From Janthinobacterium lividum PAMC 25724 (GTDB taxonomy: Bacteria; Pseudomonadota; Gammaproteobacteria; Burkholderiales; Burkholderiaceae_D): 64,000 bases of DNA. Shown piece after piece: positions 53,973-63,490 of the stretch; position 1 is the stretch's first letter; each line of letters opens with the position of its first letter. A program made the translations under genes and the position numbers. The notes beneath the pieces are model-generated. The model did not search any database and was not told the origin of the DNA. It saw only the letters and a program-made list of their open reading frames with translations. Where the stretch lies: positions 343,418 to 407,417 of the forward strand of contig AHHB01000032.1 in assembly GCA_000242815.2 (NCBI GenBank), in the 5' to 3' direction.

Positions 53973-55790
53973 ATGAGCAAGACACAGATGGCAAACGTGG
54001 GGCAAAAAATTGACTATGAGCGCCAGGGCAGTGCCTGGCAAGGCGCAGCGGGGACCTGCTATCCGGAGAGTGCGCCGGAAGGCGCCAATCTGGACCTGCT
54101 GCTGAACGCTTGGCTGGGCAAGTTCACGGGCACCATTTCGCCAGCCGCGCTGGGCAATGCCTATGCCGACTGGCTCAGCCACCTGGCGCTGGCGCCATCT
54201 AAGCAGCAAGCCCTGTTGCAGGAAGCGTGGAAGAACATCGGCCGCTGGCAGCAGTACGCGTTGCAATCCGCGCTGCAATTGGCCCAGGCCGGCAGCGCCA
54301 GCGCACCGCCGTGCATCGCGCCGCTGCCGCAAGACCGGCGCTTCGAAGACCCGGCCTGGCAGCGCTGGCCGTACAATCTGCTCTACCAGGGCTTCTTGCT
54401 GCAGCAGCAATGGTGGCACCGCGCCACCACGGGCGTGCGCGGCGTCTCACCGCACCACGCCGATGTCGTCACGTTCACCGTGCGCCAGTGGCTCGACATG
54501 CTGGCACCGTCGAACTTCATGCTGACCAATCCCGTGGTGCAGCAGGCCACGCTGGCAAGCGGCGGCGCCAACCTGGCCAACGGCGCACAGCACCTGGCCC
54601 AAGACTGGTGCCGCGCCGCCATGGGAGCGCATGCGCCCGACCAGCGCCACTATAAGGCAGGCGACAACGTGGCCGTCACGCCGGGCAAGGTGGTCTACCG
54701 CAATGCGCTGATCGAGCTGCTGCAATACGCGCCGGCGACAGAGCGCGTGCATGCCAAACCCCTGCTATTCGTGCCGGCGTGGATCATGAAGTACTACATA
54801 CTCGACCTGTCGCCACACAACTCGCTGGTGCGCTACCTGGTGGAGCAGGGCTACACGGTGTTCATGATTTCATGGAAAAATCCGCGCGAAGAAGACCGCG
54901 AGCTGTCGCTGGAAGACTACCGCCAGTTGGGCGTGATGGAAGCGCTCGACGCCGTTTCGCGCATCACGGGCGCGCCGCAGGTGCACGCGGCCGGCTACTG
55001 CCTGGGCGGCACCCTGCTGGCGATTGCCGCCGCAAGCATGGCGCGCGACGGCGACGCGCGCCTGGCCAGCCTCACCATGCTCGCCTCGCAGGTGGACTTC
55101 AAGGAACCGGGCGAACTGTCGCTATTCATCGACGAGAGCCAGGTGAGCTTTCTCGAAGCGTCCATGTGGAAACAAGGTTACCTCGATACGCGGCAGATGG
55201 CGGGCGCCTTCCAGCTGTTGCGCTCAAACGACCTGATCTGGTCGCGCCGGCTGCGCCATTACCTGCTGGGCATCGAGGAGCAGGACAGCGACCTGATGGC
55301 TTGGAATGCGGACGCCACGCGCATGCCCTGCAACATGCATGCGCAATACCTGCGCCGTTTGTTCCTGCACAATGACCTGGCCGAAGGCCGCTACCGCACT
55401 GCAGGGCGCCACATCGCCCTGCCCGACATCGATGCGCCCATCTTTGCCGTCGGCACGCTGACGGACCACGTGGCGCCATGGCGCTCGGTCTACAAACTGC
55501 AGTTGCTGACCGATACGGACGTCACTTTCCTGCTGACCTCGGGCGGCCATAACGCGGGCGTGGTCTCGCCACCAGGCCAGGCGCACCGCAGCTACCAATT
55601 GGCCACGCAGCGTCATGACGCGCCCTACCTCGACGCGGACAGCTGGCAACGCGACGTGCCGCGCCACGACGGTTCCTGGTGGCCCGCATGGCAAGCCTGG
55701 CTGGCAGAACGCTCGGGCACGCAGGTGGCGCCGCCGGCCATGGGCCCCGACCTGGCTGATGCGCCGGGCACGTATGTGCTGCAAACCTGA
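53973..55790 (+). CDS. phaC: Poly(3-hydroxyalkanoate) synthase PhaC
   Basis: 605 residues, alpha/beta-hydrolase fold. The lipase-like box GYCLGG contains the catalytic Cys343; Asp498 (LTDHVAPW) and His526 (GGHNAG) complete the triad. An N-terminal PhaC domain (about 40-260; NPVVQQATLASGGANL, LLFVPAWIMKYYILDL) precedes it. Length fits single-subunit class I synthases. It polymerises 3-hydroxyacyl-CoA into storage polyester at granules. A GGAG stands upstream of the ATG. The universal stress protein gene follows 31 bases later, and the FNR-like box suggests induction at low oxygen. Confidence 0.93.
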   Translation: MSKTQMANVGQKIDYERQGSAWQGAAGTCYPESAPEGANLDLLLNAWLGKFTGTISPAALGNAYADWLSHLALAPSKQQALLQEAWKNIGRWQQYALQSALQLAQAGSASAPPCIAPLPQDRRFEDPAWQRWPYNLLYQGFLLQQQWWHRATTGVRGVSPHHADVVTFTVRQWLDMLAPSNFMLTNPVVQQATLASGGANLANGAQHLAQDWCRAAMGAHAPDQRHYKAGDNVAVTPGKVVYRNALIELLQYAPATERVHAKPLLFVPAWIMKYYILDLSPHNSLVRYLVEQGYTVFMISWKNPREEDRELSLEDYRQLGVMEALDAVSRITGAPQVHAAGYCLGGTLLAIAAASMARDGDARLASLTMLASQVDFKEPGELSLFIDESQVSFLEASMWKQGYLDTRQMAGAFQLLRSNDLIWSRRLRHYLLGIEEQDSDLMAWNADATRMPCNMHAQYLRRLFLHNDLAEGRYRTAGRHIALPDIDAPIFAVGTLTDHVAPWRSVYKLQLLTDTDVTFLLTSGGHNAGVVSPPGQAHRSYQLATQRHDAPYLDADSWQRDVPRHDGSWWPAWQAWLAERSGTQVAPPAMGPDLADAPGTYVLQT

Positions 55791-55821
55791 TTACCGATAC
55801 CTGACATCCGAGGAAAACACC

Positions 55822-56667
55822 ATGCCCTACACTACCCTGCTGGTCCACGTAGACAATTCGCGCCACAGCGCCCAACGCATCCGCCTGGCCGTGCGCCTGG
55901 CCATCGCCGAAGGCGCCCACCTGATCGGCTCTGCCATGAGCGGCCTCTCGCGCTACGCGTACGGCGGCGGCGTCAACGCGCTGCAATTCGCGCCGGCGCA
56001 GATGCAGGTGCTGCGCACCCAGGCCAGCGAGGCCTTGCACGAGTTCGAACGCATCGCCTGCGAAGAGGGCCTCGGTAGCTACGAAACGCGCTTTGTCGAC
56101 GATGATGCGCAAGGCGCGCTGCTGCTGCAGGCGCGCTATTGCGACTTGCTGATCCTGGGCCAGACCGACGCGCAAGATACGCCATCGCGCGTCATCGCCG
56201 GTACGCCCGAATACCTGATGCTCCATTGCGGCCGGCCTGTGCTGATGGTGCCGCATGCAGCCGATGCTGCGCCAGCGGGCACCGCGCAGCATCCGCTGCT
56301 GGCCTGGAACGGCAGCGCCGAAGCGCTGCGCGCCATCACCGATGCACTGCCGCTGCTGCAAGGCGCGCAGCAGGTGACCCTGGCGGTCGTCAATTCGCAT
56401 GCCCAGCCCGACGCGCATGGCGAGCAGCCGGGCGCTGACCTGGCCCTGTACCTGGCACGCCACGGCGTCAACGTCGAGGTGTTGCAGCACGACACAGCGC
56501 CGGGCCAGGACGTGGGCACGGCCCTGCTGGCGATGGCGGCGCAGCGGCGCTGCGACCTGCTGGTGATGGGCTGCTATGGCCACATGCGGCTACGCGAAGC
56601 GCTGCTGGGCGGTGTCACGCGCAGCGTGCTGCAAGAGATGACCTTGCCGGTGCTGGTATCGCACTGA
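55822..56667 (+). CDS. Tandem universal stress protein (UspA family)
   Basis: 281 residues made of two UspA-like halves (about 1-148 and 155-281). The N-terminus TTLLVHVDNS and the ATP-binding motif GCYGHMRLREALLGGVTRSVL near the C-terminus fit the ATP-binding subgroup; the first half lacks a complete glycine motif and is probably structural. GAGGAA lies upstream of the ATG. It follows phaC in the same direction. Pairs of usp and PHA genes under FNR/Anr control are known in other proteobacteria. Confidence 0.9.
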   Translation: MPYTTLLVHVDNSRHSAQRIRLAVRLAIAEGAHLIGSAMSGLSRYAYGGGVNALQFAPAQMQVLRTQASEALHEFERIACEEGLGSYETRFVDDDAQGALLLQARYCDLLILGQTDAQDTPSRVIAGTPEYLMLHCGRPVLMVPHAADAAPAGTAQHPLLAWNGSAEALRAITDALPLLQGAQQVTLAVVNSHAQPDAHGEQPGADLALYLARHGVNVEVLQHDTAPGQDVGTALLAMAAQRRCDLLVMGCYGHMRLREALLGGVTRSVLQEMTLPVLVSH

Positions 56668-56686
56668 CAAGGTCGGGCTAGCGTGG

Positions 56687-58066
56687 CTAACGTGGCGCGG
56701 GAAAGCGCAGCGTCACCACCAGGCCCGTGCCATCGGGCCCGGCGTCCAGCTGCACGCTGGCGCCATGCGTTTCGGCGATGCGCCGCACGATCGACAAACC
56801 CAGGCCGCTGCCTGGCTGGTGCGCACCAGCGGCGCGGAAAAAGCGTTCGAACACGCGCTCGCGCAAGTGCTCGGCGATGCCCGGTCCCGTGTCACTCACG
56901 CACAGCAGCACGCCATCGGCCTCGCTGCGGCAAGACAGCGCCAGCGTGCCACCGGCCGGGGTGTAGCGCATGGCATTGTCCATCAGGTTACGCGCCAGTA
57001 TCAGGACATGGTCCTGCTGCAAACGACATGGCGCCGTAGCCAGGTCAGCCTGCAACAGCAACTCCTGGCGCTGCGCCTGCGCCATCCAGGCGGGCAGCTG
57101 TTCGGCCAGCACGACGGCCAGGTCCAGCACGGGCAGCTCGGGCGACGGCTGCGACTGCGGGTCGAGCCGGGACAGCGTCAGCAACTGTCCCACCAGGCGC
57201 GTGGCGCGGTCCACGCTCAGGCCCAGGCCCGTCACAGACTCGCTGCGTTGCGCATCGCTGCGGGCGCGCTGCAAGACCTGCAAGTTGGTCTTGATAGCGG
57301 CCAGTGGCGTGCGCAATTCATGCGCGGCATCTGCCGTGAAGCGCTGCTCTTGCTCGCGCGTCTGGCGCACGCGCACGAACAGGCGGTTGATCGCCTGCAG
57401 CAGCGGCTGCACCTCCATGGGCGCGCCCCTTACGCTGACGTTGGCGAGATCGTCGGGCGTGCGCAGTGCCACTTCATCGGCGCAGCGACGCAAGGCGCGA
57501 AACACGCGGTTGATGCTCCACCAGATGGCCAGCGCCGCCATGGCCGCCATGGGCAGTCCGATGGCCAGCAGTTTGAGGGCGAAACGGCTGCTGATTTCCT
57601 GGCGATGGCTGGCCGGTTCGGCCACCTGGATCTGCAATTTCCCGCTGTGATTCCAGCTCGTGTAGATACGCCATTGGCCGCCTGCGTTGCTGCGCCAGCT
57701 GTAGCCAATCTCGGCTGGCGCGGCGAACGCCTGGTCTGGCGCCCCAGCGTTCTTGTACAGCAGACGGCGCTGCGTATCCCACACCTGGAACAGCAGATAC
57801 TGGCGATGGTTGCGGTTTTGCGCTACCGGTATCACCAGCGCCGCGCTCACGCCATGTTCCTGCACCTCGTGCTCGGCCAAAGCGAGCAGCAAATGCCCCG
57901 TCTCGGCCAGCGACTGGTCGAACAATTCCTGGCTTTCGCGCCCCGCTTCCAGATACACGATGATGGCGCTGAAGCCCCACAGAGTGAATGTCAATCCCAG
58001 CAGCACGACCAGCAGGGTGCGCCGCAGCGACCATGCGCCCGCGATACCTGGGATGGCGGGGATCAT
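56687..58066 (-). CDS. Sensor histidine kinase of a QseC/TctE-like two-component system
   Basis: 459 residues. Two membrane helices (about 12-35 and 170-192) enclose a periplasmic sensor domain of about 135 residues. A HAMP-like linker and HisKA with DAAHELRTPLAAIKTNL follow, then HATPase with NLMDNAMRYTP, DTGPGIA and GSGLGLSIV. Its start overlaps the stop of the regulator gene by four bases. The pair is divergent from an RND efflux operon, suggesting that it senses a metal or other toxic compound in the periplasm; the ligand is not evident. Confidence 0.92.
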   Translation of the reverse strand: MIPAIPGIAGAWSLRRTLLVVLLGLTFTLWGFSAIIVYLEAGRESQELFDQSLAETGHLLLALAEHEVQEHGVSAALVIPVAQNRNHRQYLLFQVWDTQRRLLYKNAGAPDQAFAAPAEIGYSWRSNAGGQWRIYTSWNHSGKLQIQVAEPASHRQEISSRFALKLLAIGLPMAAMAALAIWWSINRVFRALRRCADEVALRTPDDLANVSVRGAPMEVQPLLQAINRLFVRVRQTREQEQRFTADAAHELRTPLAAIKTNLQVLQRARSDAQRSESVTGLGLSVDRATRLVGQLLTLSRLDPQSQPSPELPVLDLAVVLAEQLPAWMAQAQRQELLLQADLATAPCRLQQDHVLILARNLMDNAMRYTPAGGTLALSCRSEADGVLLCVSDTGPGIAEHLRERVFERFFRAAGAHQPGSGLGLSIVRRIAETHGASVQLDAGPDGTGLVVTLRFPAPR

Positions 58067-58758
58067 GGACGCGCCTGCGTATCTGGCATAGCGGGCATAT
58101 CGGGCTTGTCGATACTGTAGCCGATGGCATGCACGGTGCGAATCAGCGCCTTGCCCAGCTTGCGCCGTAAATGGTGGATATGCACCTGCAGCGCATTGCT
58201 GTCGATTTCCTCGCCCCAGCTGTAGATACCCTCTTCGAGCTGCACACGGCTCAGTACGCGCCCGCGCTGCTCGACCAGCATCAGCAAGATGCCCAATTCC
58301 TTGCCCGTCAGCGGCACCGCCACGCCCGCCCGCAGCACTTGACGTGCCGCGACATCGATGACGATATCGCCATGCACGATTTCTTCGCGCGTACGCCCGG
58401 CAGCGCGGCGGCAGGCGCTGCGGATGCGCGCCGCCAGTTCATCGAGGTCGAAGGGCTTGACGATGAAATCGTCCGCGCCCGCGTCCAGGCCGGCGACCCG
58501 GTCGGCGATCTGGTCGCGCGCCGTGACGATCAAAATCGCCCCGTCGTAAGCGCTGCGGCGCAGCGCCGCCAGCACCTGCATGCCATCTTCGCCGGGCAAG
58601 CCCAGGTCGAGCAGCACGCAAGCGTAGCGATGCAGGCGCACCGCCGTGCGCGCGCTTTCGCCCGACTGCACCCAGTCGACTGCATAGCCGCCCTGCTCCA
58701 GCCCCATCTGCGTGGCCCGCCCCAGCTGGGGGTCGTCTTCCGTCAGCAATATGCGCAT
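58063..58758 (-). CDS. OmpR/PhoB-type response regulator, QseB/PmrA-like
   Basis: 231 residues. The receiver (about 1-118) has ILLTEDDPQLG, Asp51 in LLDLGLPGEDG and IVKPFDL. The winged-helix DNA-binding domain (about 128-222) has LTGKELGILLMLVEQRGRVLSR and ALQVHIHHLRRKLG. The family resembles QseB, TctD and PmrA regulators, whose recognition sequence of paired TTAA elements is found in the shared promoter region at 58820-58836. It probably controls its own operon and the divergent efflux genes. Confidence 0.94.
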   Translation of the reverse strand: MRILLTEDDPQLGRATQMGLEQGGYAVDWVQSGESARTAVRLHRYACVLLDLGLPGEDGMQVLAALRRSAYDGAILIVTARDQIADRVAGLDAGADDFIVKPFDLDELAARIRSACRRAAGRTREEIVHGDIVIDVAARQVLRAGVAVPLTGKELGILLMLVEQRGRVLSRVQLEEGIYSWGEEIDSNALQVHIHHLRRKLGKALIRTVHAIGYSIDKPDMPAMPDTQARP

Positions 58759-58819
58759 CGTTTATCTGTCCTGTCGGCTGTCTTGTCTGGAGTTCATATT
58801 GGCAGCTTAAGCGCGGGTT

Positions 58820-58836
58820 GTTAAGAACTTCTTAAT
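58820..58836. promoter_or_regulatory. PmrA/QseB-type box between the two-component and efflux operons
   Basis: GTTAAG, five bases, CTTAAT: this fits the YTTAAK-N5-YTTAAK layout of PmrA-group regulators except for the first G. The core TTAAGAA-C-TTCTTAA is also a perfect palindrome. It lies midway between the divergent start codons at 58758 and 58886. Confidence 0.55.
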
Positions 58837-58885
58837 ATCTGCCGCCCACCATCAGGCCACTCTTCACTTCCCGGAACGCCATCCC

Positions 58886-60064
58886 ATGCATGCTAGCCCC
58901 CATCTTAACTGCTGCCGGCCCCACCGAACCATGCTGGCCGTGCTTTGCTGGCCGCTGCTGTCGGCCGCCGCGCCGGCGCCGCAGCAGCTGCACCTGAGCG
59001 CACAGCAAATCAGCCGCGCCGGCATCGCCACCGCGTCTGCCCTGAGCGCACTGGCCGCCGACGCGCCGCCGGCCGGCAACGATCAATACCTGTCGGGCAC
59101 CGTAGTGACGCCGCCCGGCGCGAGTGCCCTGGTCAGCGCCATGCCGGGCGGCGTGGTGCAGGACGTGCATGTGGCCACCTTGCAGCAGGTACGGACCGGT
59201 ACGCCACTGCTGACGCTATTCAGCCAGCCCTGGCTGGAATGGCAGCGCGACTATCTGGAAAAGTCCAGCGCGGCCAAGCTGGCCGCCGCCAGGCAGGCGC
59301 GCGACGAGGGACTGTACAGCGACGGCATCATCGCGCGTGCGCGCCTGGAAGAAAGCCGCGATGCGGCCCAGTTGGCAGCACTGGCGGCGCGCGAGCGCGA
59401 ACAGGCGCTGCGCAGCGCCGGCCTCGATGGGACGGCGTTGCGACGCCTGCGCGACAGCCATGCGCCGTCGCCCTTGCTGACGGTGCGCGCCAGCCAGGCC
59501 GGCACGGTACTCGAATTGCCGGTCCAGCCAGGGCAGCGCGTCGAAGCCGGTGCGCTGCTGGCGCGCACCGCCGCCAGCGGCCCCCTGTGGGTGCAATTGC
59601 AAGCCTCGCGCACCCAACTGCCGCTGCTGCGCGTGGGCGACCTGCTGCAGGTGGAGGGCTGCGCCAAGCTGCGCGTGACGGCCATCTCTCCCGTCGTCGA
59701 CAGCGCCACGCAAAGCGCACAACTACGCGCGCAGCAAGTGGGCCAGGACCCGTGCCTGAAGGTGAACGCCTTTGTCGAAGCGCGACTGCTGCGCGCGGCG
59801 CCGCCGTCGGACAGCGTGGCCGTGCCGGCAGCGGCGCTGGTGCAGCGCATGGGCGAGGCGCGGCAAGACTATGTGTTTGTCGCCAATGCCCACGGGTATG
59901 CGGCCGTACCCGTGCAAGCGACGCCGGCTGGCGGCGGCATGGTGTGGGTGCGCGGCGCTCTGGCGGTCGGCGACGCGGTGGCCGTGCGCGGCTTGGCGGC
60001 ACTGAAGGGCAGCTGGAGCGGCCTCGGGCCTGCCTCGCTTTCCGCCAGCCAAGGAGGCAAGTGA
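58886..60064 (+). CDS. RND efflux periplasmic adaptor (CzcB-like)
   Basis: 392 residues. A basic N-terminus and hydrophobic stretch (LAVLCWPLLSAAAPAP) form the export signal; an internal ATG at 58931 would give a more compact signal. The barrel-sandwich hybrid and helical hairpin (about 60-215; SGTVVTPPGASALVS, LLTLFSQPWLEWQRDYLEKS) and beta-barrel domain (about 220-330) are as expected for membrane fusion proteins. There is no histidine-rich metal-binding N-terminus. It bridges the inner-membrane pump and the outer-membrane channel. The stop overlaps the pump's ATG by one base. Confidence 0.9.
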   Translation: MHASPHLNCCRPHRTMLAVLCWPLLSAAAPAPQQLHLSAQQISRAGIATASALSALAADAPPAGNDQYLSGTVVTPPGASALVSAMPGGVVQDVHVATLQQVRTGTPLLTLFSQPWLEWQRDYLEKSSAAKLAAARQARDEGLYSDGIIARARLEESRDAAQLAALAAREREQALRSAGLDGTALRRLRDSHAPSPLLTVRASQAGTVLELPVQPGQRVEAGALLARTAASGPLWVQLQASRTQLPLLRVGDLLQVEGCAKLRVTAISPVVDSATQSAQLRAQQVGQDPCLKVNAFVEARLLRAAPPSDSVAVPAAALVQRMGEARQDYVFVANAHGYAAVPVQATPAGGGMVWVRGALAVGDAVAVRGLAALKGSWSGLGPASLSASQGGK

Positions 60065-63000
60065 TGCTGGCCCGTCTGATCGCCTTGTCACTGTCGCAGC
60101 GCCTGCTGGTATTGGTGCTGGCCGCCCTGATGACGGCGGCCGGCGTGCAAGCGTTCCTCACGCTGCCGATTGACGCCTTTCCCGATGTCTCCGGCACCCA
60201 GGTCAAACTGATCCTAAAGGCGCCCGGCATGACGCCCGAAGAGGTCGAGGCGCGCATCGTCGCCCCCGTCGAGCAAGAACTGCTGGGCATACCACGCCAG
60301 GCCGTGCTGCGTTCGCAGTCAAAATATGCGATCGCCGACATCACGCTGGACTTCCAGGAAGGTACCGATGTCTTTTGGGCGCGCCAGCAGGTCAGTGAAC
60401 GGCTGGCCGGTGTGCTGAAAGACTTGCCAGCGTCCGTCAGCGGCGGTCTGGCGCCCATCACCACGCCGCTTGGTGAAATCTTCATGTTTACCATCGAAGG
60501 ACCACTGAGCCTGATGGAAAAACGCACGCTGCTGGAATGGACCATCCGTCCCCAGCTGCGCAATATCGCCGGCGTGGCCGACGTCAATTCCTTGGGCGGC
60601 ATGGTGCGCAGCTTCGAGGTGGTGCCCGACTTGGCCGCCCTGGCCGCGCGCGGCCTGTCGCTGGCCCAGCTGCAGCAAGCGCTCGAAGCGAACAACCGCA
60701 GCGACGGCGCGGGTCGCCTGGGCAGCGGTGAAGAGGCGCTGCTGATCCGCAGCGACGCGAGCATCCGCACGCTAGCCGACGTACGCGCCATCGGTATCGA
60801 TAGGCGCGGCGGCATGGCCGTCACCGTGGGCCAGGTGGCGACCGTGCGCATCGGCGAGTTGACGCGCTACGGCGCTGTGACCCAGGACGGGCGCGGCGAA
60901 GCCGTGCAGGCGCTGGTGCTGTCCATGCGCGGCGCGAACGCGCAGCAAGTGGTACGCCAAGTGCGGGCACGACTCGACGCACTCGGCCCAACCCTGCCCA
61001 AGGGGACCCGCATCAGCACCTTCTACGACCGCGGCAAGCTGGTGGAGCGGGCCGTGGCCAGCGTCACGGGCGCGCTGGCCGAGGCGACCGTGCTGGTGAT
61101 CGTGCTGCTGTATGTCTTCCTAGGTAATCTGCGCTCGGCACTGGTGGTGGCCTGCATCCTGCCGCTGGCGGCGCTGGGCACCTTTCTACTCATGCAGGCG
61201 TATGGCCTGAGCGCCAACCTGATGTCGCTGGGCGGCCTGGCCATCGCCATCGGCATGCTGGTCGATGCGGCCGTGGTGGTGGTGGAAAACATCGAAGCCC
61301 ATGGCGCCCACGCACAAGCGGGCGTGCCGCGCCTGCACCGCATCTACCGGGCAGTGCGCGAAGTGGCGCTGCCCGTCAGCGCCGGCATGCTGGTGATCAT
61401 GATCGTCTTCCTGCCCCTGCTGACCCTGCAAGGCTTGGAAGGCAAGCTGTTCGCGCCCGTGGCGCTCACTATCCTGTTCGCGCTGGCCGCCTCGCTGCTG
61501 TTGTCGCTGACCGTCATTCCCGTGCTCGCCTCGCTGCTGCTGCCGGACAGGCACACAGGCGCACCGCGCCTGGTGCAAAAAATGGAAGCGGCCTACCTGG
61601 CCCTGCTCGAACGCGCGCTGGGCCGCGAACGCTTGATCGGCACCGTGGCAGTGGCGGCCCTGCTGCTGGCCGCCGGCGTCTTCCTGCAGGTGGGCAAATC
61701 GTTCATGCCCACGCTGGACGAAGGCGACATCATCATGCAGATCGAAAAACTGCCGTCCGTCAACCTGCAAGAGTCGGCGCGCCTGGACCTGGCCATACAG
61801 CGGCGCATCCTGGAACAAGTGCCCGACGTGCGCCGCATCGTGGCGCGCCTGGGATCGGACGAACTGGGGCTCGATCCCATGGGTTTGAACGAAACCGATT
61901 CCTTCCTGGTGCTCAAGGCGCGCCAGCAATGGCAGAGTACGGACAAGGAAGCACTGATCAGTGCCCTGCGCGCGGCCACGGCAAGCTTTCCGGGCGTCAA
62001 TATCAGCTTTACCCAGCCCATCGAGATGCGCACTGCCGAAATGCTGTCCGGCGTACGCGGCGACGTGGCCGTCAAGGTCTACGGTCCCGACAACAAGACA
62101 CTGGGTGCGCTGGCCGCGCGCATCGTGACCCAGTTGCAAACGCTGGCCGGCAGCGAGGATGTACTGACGACGCAAAACTCGGGCGTGCTGTATCTGCAGG
62201 TCGACATCGACCGCGTGGCTGCCGCCCGCCTGGGCTTGTCCGTGGAACAGATTCAGGGCGACCTGCGCACCCTGATCGAGGGCCGTCAGGCCGGCATTGT
62301 GATCGAGGGCGGCAAGCGCCTGCCGCTGCTGCTGCGCGGCGGCGAACAGCTGCAGCTGTCGGCCGAGCTGTTGCGCCAGTTGCGCCTGCCGATGGCGAAT
62401 GGCCCCGCCATCGCCCTGAGCCAGGTGGCCAGCCTGCGCACGGTCGACGGCCCGGTCAAGGTGGAGCGCGAAAACGCCTCGCGCCTGGTGGTGGTGCGCG
62501 CCAATGTGCGCGGGCGCGACCTGGTCGGCTTCGTCGATGAAGCGAAGGCGCTGGTGGCGCGGCAAGTGCCGCTGCCGCCCGGCTACCGCATCGCATGGGG
62601 TGGCCAGTTCGAGAACCAGCAGCGCGCCGCCGCGCGCCTTGCACTGGTCGTACCGGTCGCGCTGGCGCTGATCTTCCTGCTGCTGTTTTGCACCTTGCGC
62701 AGTATCCGGCAAACCCTGCTGGTACTGGTCAATATCCCCTTCGCGCTGACCGGCGGCGTGTATGCACTGGGCCTGACGGGCCAATACCTGTCCGTGCCCG
62801 CCTCGGTGGGTTTCATCGCGCTGATGGGCATCGCCGTACTCAATGGCCTGGTCATGATCACCTGCTTCAACGACCTGCACGCACGCGGCGTGCCTCTAGC
62901 CCAGTTGGTGCTGCAAGGCGCCGTGCGGCGTTTTCGCCCCGTCATGATGACGGCCTGCATCACCGGCCTGGGCCTGGTGCCGCTGCTGCTGGCCACGGGT

Positions 63001-63168
63001 CCCGGCTCGGAAATACAAAAGCCATTGGCCATCGTCGTCATCGGCGGCCTGCTCAGCGCCACCGTGCTGACCCTGGTACTGCTGCCCTTGCTGTTCCGCC
63101 GCTACGGCGTGGCGCAGCCAACGATCCTTATTGCCCCCCTGACTGGAGCCATCCATGCCGCACCCTAA
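60064..63168 (+). CDS. RND efflux pump, heavy-metal (CzcA) family
   Basis: 1034 residues, twelve membrane segments and two large periplasmic loops. LTLPIDAFPDVSGTQV, APVEQELLGIP and SQSKYAIADITLDF are typical of the heavy-metal RND group. The diagnostic fourth helix reads AIGMLVDAAVVVVEN (about 393-407) rather than the DFG...DGA...EN of Zn/Co/Cd pumps; this layout is nearer to monovalent-metal or unassigned pumps, so the substrate should not be taken as zinc or cobalt. The open frame extends upstream inside the adaptor gene, but the ATG at 60064 gives the normal N-terminus. Confidence 0.93.
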   Translation: MLARLIALSLSQRLLVLVLAALMTAAGVQAFLTLPIDAFPDVSGTQVKLILKAPGMTPEEVEARIVAPVEQELLGIPRQAVLRSQSKYAIADITLDFQEGTDVFWARQQVSERLAGVLKDLPASVSGGLAPITTPLGEIFMFTIEGPLSLMEKRTLLEWTIRPQLRNIAGVADVNSLGGMVRSFEVVPDLAALAARGLSLAQLQQALEANNRSDGAGRLGSGEEALLIRSDASIRTLADVRAIGIDRRGGMAVTVGQVATVRIGELTRYGAVTQDGRGEAVQALVLSMRGANAQQVVRQVRARLDALGPTLPKGTRISTFYDRGKLVERAVASVTGALAEATVLVIVLLYVFLGNLRSALVVACILPLAALGTFLLMQAYGLSANLMSLGGLAIAIGMLVDAAVVVVENIEAHGAHAQAGVPRLHRIYRAVREVALPVSAGMLVIMIVFLPLLTLQGLEGKLFAPVALTILFALAASLLLSLTVIPVLASLLLPDRHTGAPRLVQKMEAAYLALLERALGRERLIGTVAVAALLLAAGVFLQVGKSFMPTLDEGDIIMQIEKLPSVNLQESARLDLAIQRRILEQVPDVRRIVARLGSDELGLDPMGLNETDSFLVLKARQQWQSTDKEALISALRAATASFPGVNISFTQPIEMRTAEMLSGVRGDVAVKVYGPDNKTLGALAARIVTQLQTLAGSEDVLTTQNSGVLYLQVDIDRVAAARLGLSVEQIQGDLRTLIEGRQAGIVIEGGKRLPLLLRGGEQLQLSAELLRQLRLPMANGPAIALSQVASLRTVDGPVKVERENASRLVVVRANVRGRDLVGFVDEAKALVARQVPLPPGYRIAWGGQFENQQRAAARLALVVPVALALIFLLLFCTLRSIRQTLLVLVNIPFALTGGVYALGLTGQYLSVPASVGFIALMGIAVLNGLVMITCFNDLHARGVPLAQLVLQGAVRRFRPVMMTACITGLGLVPLLLATGPGSEIQKPLAIVVIGGLLSATVLTLVLLPLLFRRYGVAQPTILIAPLTGAIHAAP

Positions 63169-63490
63169 CCACGCACCCTACGCACCCTGCGATGCCATGC
63201 TGACGCTGGCCATCCCCACGGCGCTCGAAGAAGACGTGCTCGATTTCCTGTTGCTGCACCCGGCCTGGGCGACCGGCTTTTCCGTGCTCGAGGCACAAGG
63301 CATGGGCCAAGGCGCGCCCTTCCCCTCCAGCATGGAACAAGTTCGGGGACGCGGACGGCGCAAGCTCGTCATGATCGCCGGCGTCGATGCCGACCTGCGC
63401 CTGCTCGTGCAAGCGCTGGCGGTGGCGTTGCCCCAACCCGACATCGCCTACTGGATCAGCCCCTTACTGTGCCACGGGAGACTGGCATGA
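63155..63490 (+). CDS. DUF3240 family protein of the RND efflux operon
   Basis: 111 residues; overlaps the end of the pump gene by 14 bases and the start of the next gene by four. The segment TLAIPTALEEDVLDFLLLHPAWATGFSV is typical of DUF3240, a small ferredoxin-fold-like (PII-like) protein that regularly accompanies CzcCBA-type operons. A regulatory role on the pump is plausible but unproven. Confidence 0.88.
   Translation: MPHPNHAPYAPCDAMLTLAIPTALEEDVLDFLLLHPAWATGFSVLEAQGMGQGAPFPSSMEQVRGRGRRKLVMIAGVDADLRLLVQALAVALPQPDIAYWISPLLCHGRLA

Noticed and set aside
58945..60063. Upstream extension of the RND pump frame through the adaptor gene
   Set aside because: It is arginine- and alanine-rich shadow sequence; the pump begins normally at 60064. 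The same reasoning removes the extension 44609-45295 before the DUF445 gene and 41533-41838 before the sugar porter.
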